NCBI GenBank assembly: GCA_022360535.1
Contig: JAKSCP010000509.1
Location: 1-14,146, forward strand
DNA: 14,146 nt
Reading direction: 5' to 3'
DNA from: Pseudomonadales bacterium
GTDB lineage: Bacteria; Pseudomonadota; Gammaproteobacteria; Pseudomonadales; Pseudohongiellaceae
This document shows, piece by piece, positions 12,938 through 14,146 of the stretch. How positions within the stretch are numbered: position 1 is the first letter of the stretch; every line of letters begins with the position of its first letter. The notes under the pieces were generated by a model. It ran no database searches and was not told where the DNA came from. It was given only the letters and a program-made list of their open reading frames with translations. A program made the translations under genes and the position numbers.

Positions 12938-13722
12938 CCAGCTGATTGTAAACGGGCTTCCAATGGTGTGAGGTCGCCCAGTGAGTCGTGCGGTCTCTCT
13001 TCGTTGTATTCCAGCATCCACTGCCAAGTCGCTTCTCTGACATGCTCAAGGGAAGTGAATAAATACTGGTTCAATATCTCATCCCGATATGTGCGATTGA
13101 AGCGCTCGATGAATGCGTTCTGGTTTGGCTTGCCAGGCTGGATGTACTGAATCGCCATTCCGTTGTCCTTGGCCCATGAAGTGAAAGCTTCTCCCAGGAA
13201 CTCTGGCCCATTGTCCGTCCGTAACACCTCAGGCAGCCTTCTTTGCTGTTTGATCTGCTCAAACACTCTGACTAGCCGTTGTGAAGTGATCGAGGTATCG
13301 ATCTCTATATGCAAAATCTCCCGATTGAAGTCATCAGCCACATTGAAAGTTCGAAAACGCTTACCCGTCCAAAGTTGATCAGACATGAAGTCTGCAGACC
13401 ACACTGTATCTGGAAACGCGGGAACATAGAGTTCAGCACGCATTCGCTTGGGCAAGCGTTTCTTGGCCTTGCGCTTCAGGTTCAGTTTCATCAGGCAATA
13501 CACTCGGTAGATCCGCTTGTGATTCCAGGGCTGGCCCCTGCGGCGCAGAATCTTCCGGCACTTCCAGAATCCCCGGCTAGGCCGCTCTTCAACGAGACTG
13601 GCCAGTGCCGAAATCACCTCTGCATCACGAACCGTCCAATGTGGAGGAACGCGGTAGTACGCCGACCTGGAAAGCCCAACACAATCGCATGACCTGACGA
13701 TAGAGAGCCCTTTCTCCTTCAC
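12910..13722 (-). CDS. IS3-family transposase OrfB (integrase catalytic domain)
   Basis: A 270-residue catalytic part of the transposase, numbered from GTG 13722. An N-terminal HTH_21-like region (V-E-E-R-P-S-R-G-F-W-K-C-R-K-I-L, N-H-K-R-I-Y-R-V-Y) precedes an rve fold. The acidic triad is D111 (V-W-S-A-D-F), D170 (L-R-T-D-N-G-P-E-F) and E206 (N-A-F-I-E-R-F-N-R-T-Y-R), with exactly 35 residues between the second D and the E, the DD(35)E signature of this family. The open frame continues upstream of the GTG through A-V-T-P-T-R-K-R-E-A-A-D-C-L to the slip site in orfA, so the active enzyme is probably an OrfAB fusion made by -1 frameshifting. It cuts and joins the element's ends during transposition. 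Confidence 0.93.
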   Translation of the reverse strand: MKEKGLSIVRSCDCVGLSRSAYYRVPPHWTVRDAEVISALASLVEERPSRGFWKCRKILRRRGQPWNHKRIYRVYCLMKLNLKRKAKKRLPKRMRAELYVPAFPDTVWSADFMSDQLWTGKRFRTFNVADDFNREILHIEIDTSITSQRLVRVFEQIKQQRRLPEVLRTDNGPEFLGEAFTSWAKDNGMAIQYIQPGKPNQNAFIERFNRTYRDEILNQYLFTSLEHVREATWQWMLEYNEERPHDSLGDLTPLEARLQSAGNSTFELST

Positions 13723-13757
13723 AAGGCAGTCTGCTGCTTCTCGTTTCCTGGTCGGCG

Positions 13758-14024
13758 TTACAGCTTTTTTGTGATCAGATCCTTCATGGCGGAGTTTTCG
13801 AGCGCCAGATCAGCATACATCCGCTTCAGCTTGGCATTCTCAGCTTCCAGCTCCTTCAGGCGCTTCAGCTCTGAGGCTTCCAGCCCACCATACTTCGCCT
13901 TCCAGTTGTAGTAGGTTGCATCGCTAATGCCGTGTTTACGGCACAACTCTTTAACCTGTATCCCGGAATCCGCCTCTTTCAGGATCGAGACAATCTGGCT
14001 CTCGGTAAATCGTGACTTCTTCAT
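13758..14024 (-). CDS. IS3-family transposase OrfA (DNA-binding subunit)
   Basis: An 88-residue protein, start ATG 14024 with a strong AGGAGG five bases upstream. Residues about 5-45 are the helix-turn-helix typical of IS3 OrfA (F-T-E-S-Q-I-V-S-I-L-K-E-A, V-K-E-L-C-R-K-H-G-I-S-D-A-T-Y-Y-N-W-K-A-K-Y-G-G). A leucine-zipper-like coiled coil follows (L-K-R-L-K-E-L-E-A-E-N-A-K-L-K-R-M, about 53-75). OrfA binds the terminal inverted repeats and by itself often acts as a regulator of transposition. Its last codons contain the frameshift site that joins it to OrfB. Confidence 0.93.
   Translation of the reverse strand: MKKSRFTESQIVSILKEADSGIQVKELCRKHGISDATYYNWKAKYGGLEASELKRLKELEAENAKLKRMYADLALENSAMKDLITKKL
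13764..13770 (-). other. Programmed -1 ribosomal frameshift site (A6G) in the IS3 element
   Basis: On the minus strand the end of orfA reads ACA AAA AAG CTG TAA, which contains the slippery heptamer A-AAA-AAG. A shift of -1 there enters the orfB frame, which is open from the slip site to the orfB stop. The arrangement matches the known mechanism for producing OrfAB in this family. Confidence 0.8.
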
Positions 14025-14052
14025 GTAAACCTCCTGGCTATAAAATGCCAGA

Positions 14053-14094
14053 AAGCTCTACTTATTGCCTGTGTCTTATCTAGGGAAGCTTACG
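14053..14094 (-). repeat. Right terminal inverted repeat of the IS3-family element
   Basis: Read inward from 14094 it starts CGTAAGCTTCCC, identical to the left end over 12 bases, and shares the inner AAGTAGAG block. It lies about 30 bases upstream of the orfA start and probably overlaps the element's own promoter. Confidence 0.8.
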
Positions 14095-14145
14095 ATAGTA
14101 AACGAGCATTTCTTCGCGACCTATTTGAAACGCTTTTAAATACTC
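14080..14145 (-). pseudogene. Truncated coding-like frame running into the insertion sequence
   Basis: The minus strand from the right edge is open for 21 codons (E-Y-L-K-A-F-Q-I-G-R-E-E-M-L-V-Y-Y, then R-K-L-P from the IS end) and stops at a TAG inside the right inverted repeat. The composition looks like real protein, so it may be a gene cut by the element. Only 17 native residues are visible and no family can be named. Confidence 0.25.
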
Positions 14146-14146
14146 A

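Larger units (their letters stand above)
12896..14094 (-). mobile_element. IS3-family insertion sequence, complete
   Basis: About 1.2 kb bounded by inverted repeats that begin CGTAAGCTTCCC at both ends. It holds two overlapping-type frames, orfA and orfB, in the IS3 arrangement, a DD(35)E transposase and an intact frameshift heptamer. I see no disruption, so it may be active. No flanking 3-5 bp target duplication is evident (left flank ...CCCAG, right flank ATAGT...). The two flanks may therefore not derive from one simple insertion, or the exact ends are a few bases off. Confidence 0.88.

Noticed and set aside
12890..14100. Target-site duplication of the IS3 element
   Set aside because: I tried ends one to three bases either way (CAG/ATA, AGC/GAT, GCG/CGA) and none gave matching flanks.

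Overview
The window looks like chromosome from a free-living Gram-negative bacterium, most likely a gammaproteobacterium of marine type. The reasons are an outer-membrane TonB-dependent receptor, several exported proteins with classical signal peptides, a CNT-family nucleoside transporter, a ClbS/DfsB-family protein and an IS3-family element. The taxonomic call is inference from gene content, not from a marker gene.

Layout. 1-105 (+) is the tail of a CPBP-type membrane protease. 141-1574 (-) holds a membrane-anchored DUF1330-like protein, a short unexplained open frame and a small membrane protein. 1575-1856 is a regulatory gap containing two tandem TTAGCG hairpin units. It precedes a TonB-dependent receptor (1857-4043, +), which converges on an orphan MacB/FtsX-type permease (4122-6536, -). 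Next, all on the minus strand, come a CNT nucleoside transporter, a CDP-alcohol phosphatidyltransferase and an exported amidohydrolase (6630-10021).

10022-12490 is a run of small single genes: an exported SnoaL/DUF4440-like protein (-), a ClbS/DfsB-like protein (-), a DUF1772-like membrane protein (+) and an exported limonene-epoxide-hydrolase-like protein (+). Seven copies (A-G) of a degenerate repeat of up to about 40 bp, core CAGTATTTTTACTCTGACCC, lie between 6619 and 12480, and from copy B onward one sits at every gene boundary. Six copies share one orientation whatever the gene direction. Two copies supply a stop codon, or abut one. This repeat-delimited array is the most unusual feature of the window.

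The right end is a 1.2 kb IS3-family insertion sequence (about 12896-14094) with long imperfect inverted repeats, a DD(35)E transposase and an intact A6G -1 frameshift site. A truncated coding-like frame runs into it from the right edge, and a small membrane-protein gene starts just outside its left end.

The genes do not assemble into one obvious pathway. The clearest transcription unit is the phosphatidyltransferase followed by the nucleoside transporter. The ClbS-like, LEH-like, SnoaL-like and DUF1772-like genes all belong to families linked to polyketide, epoxide or electrophile chemistry. That shared theme is inference only.
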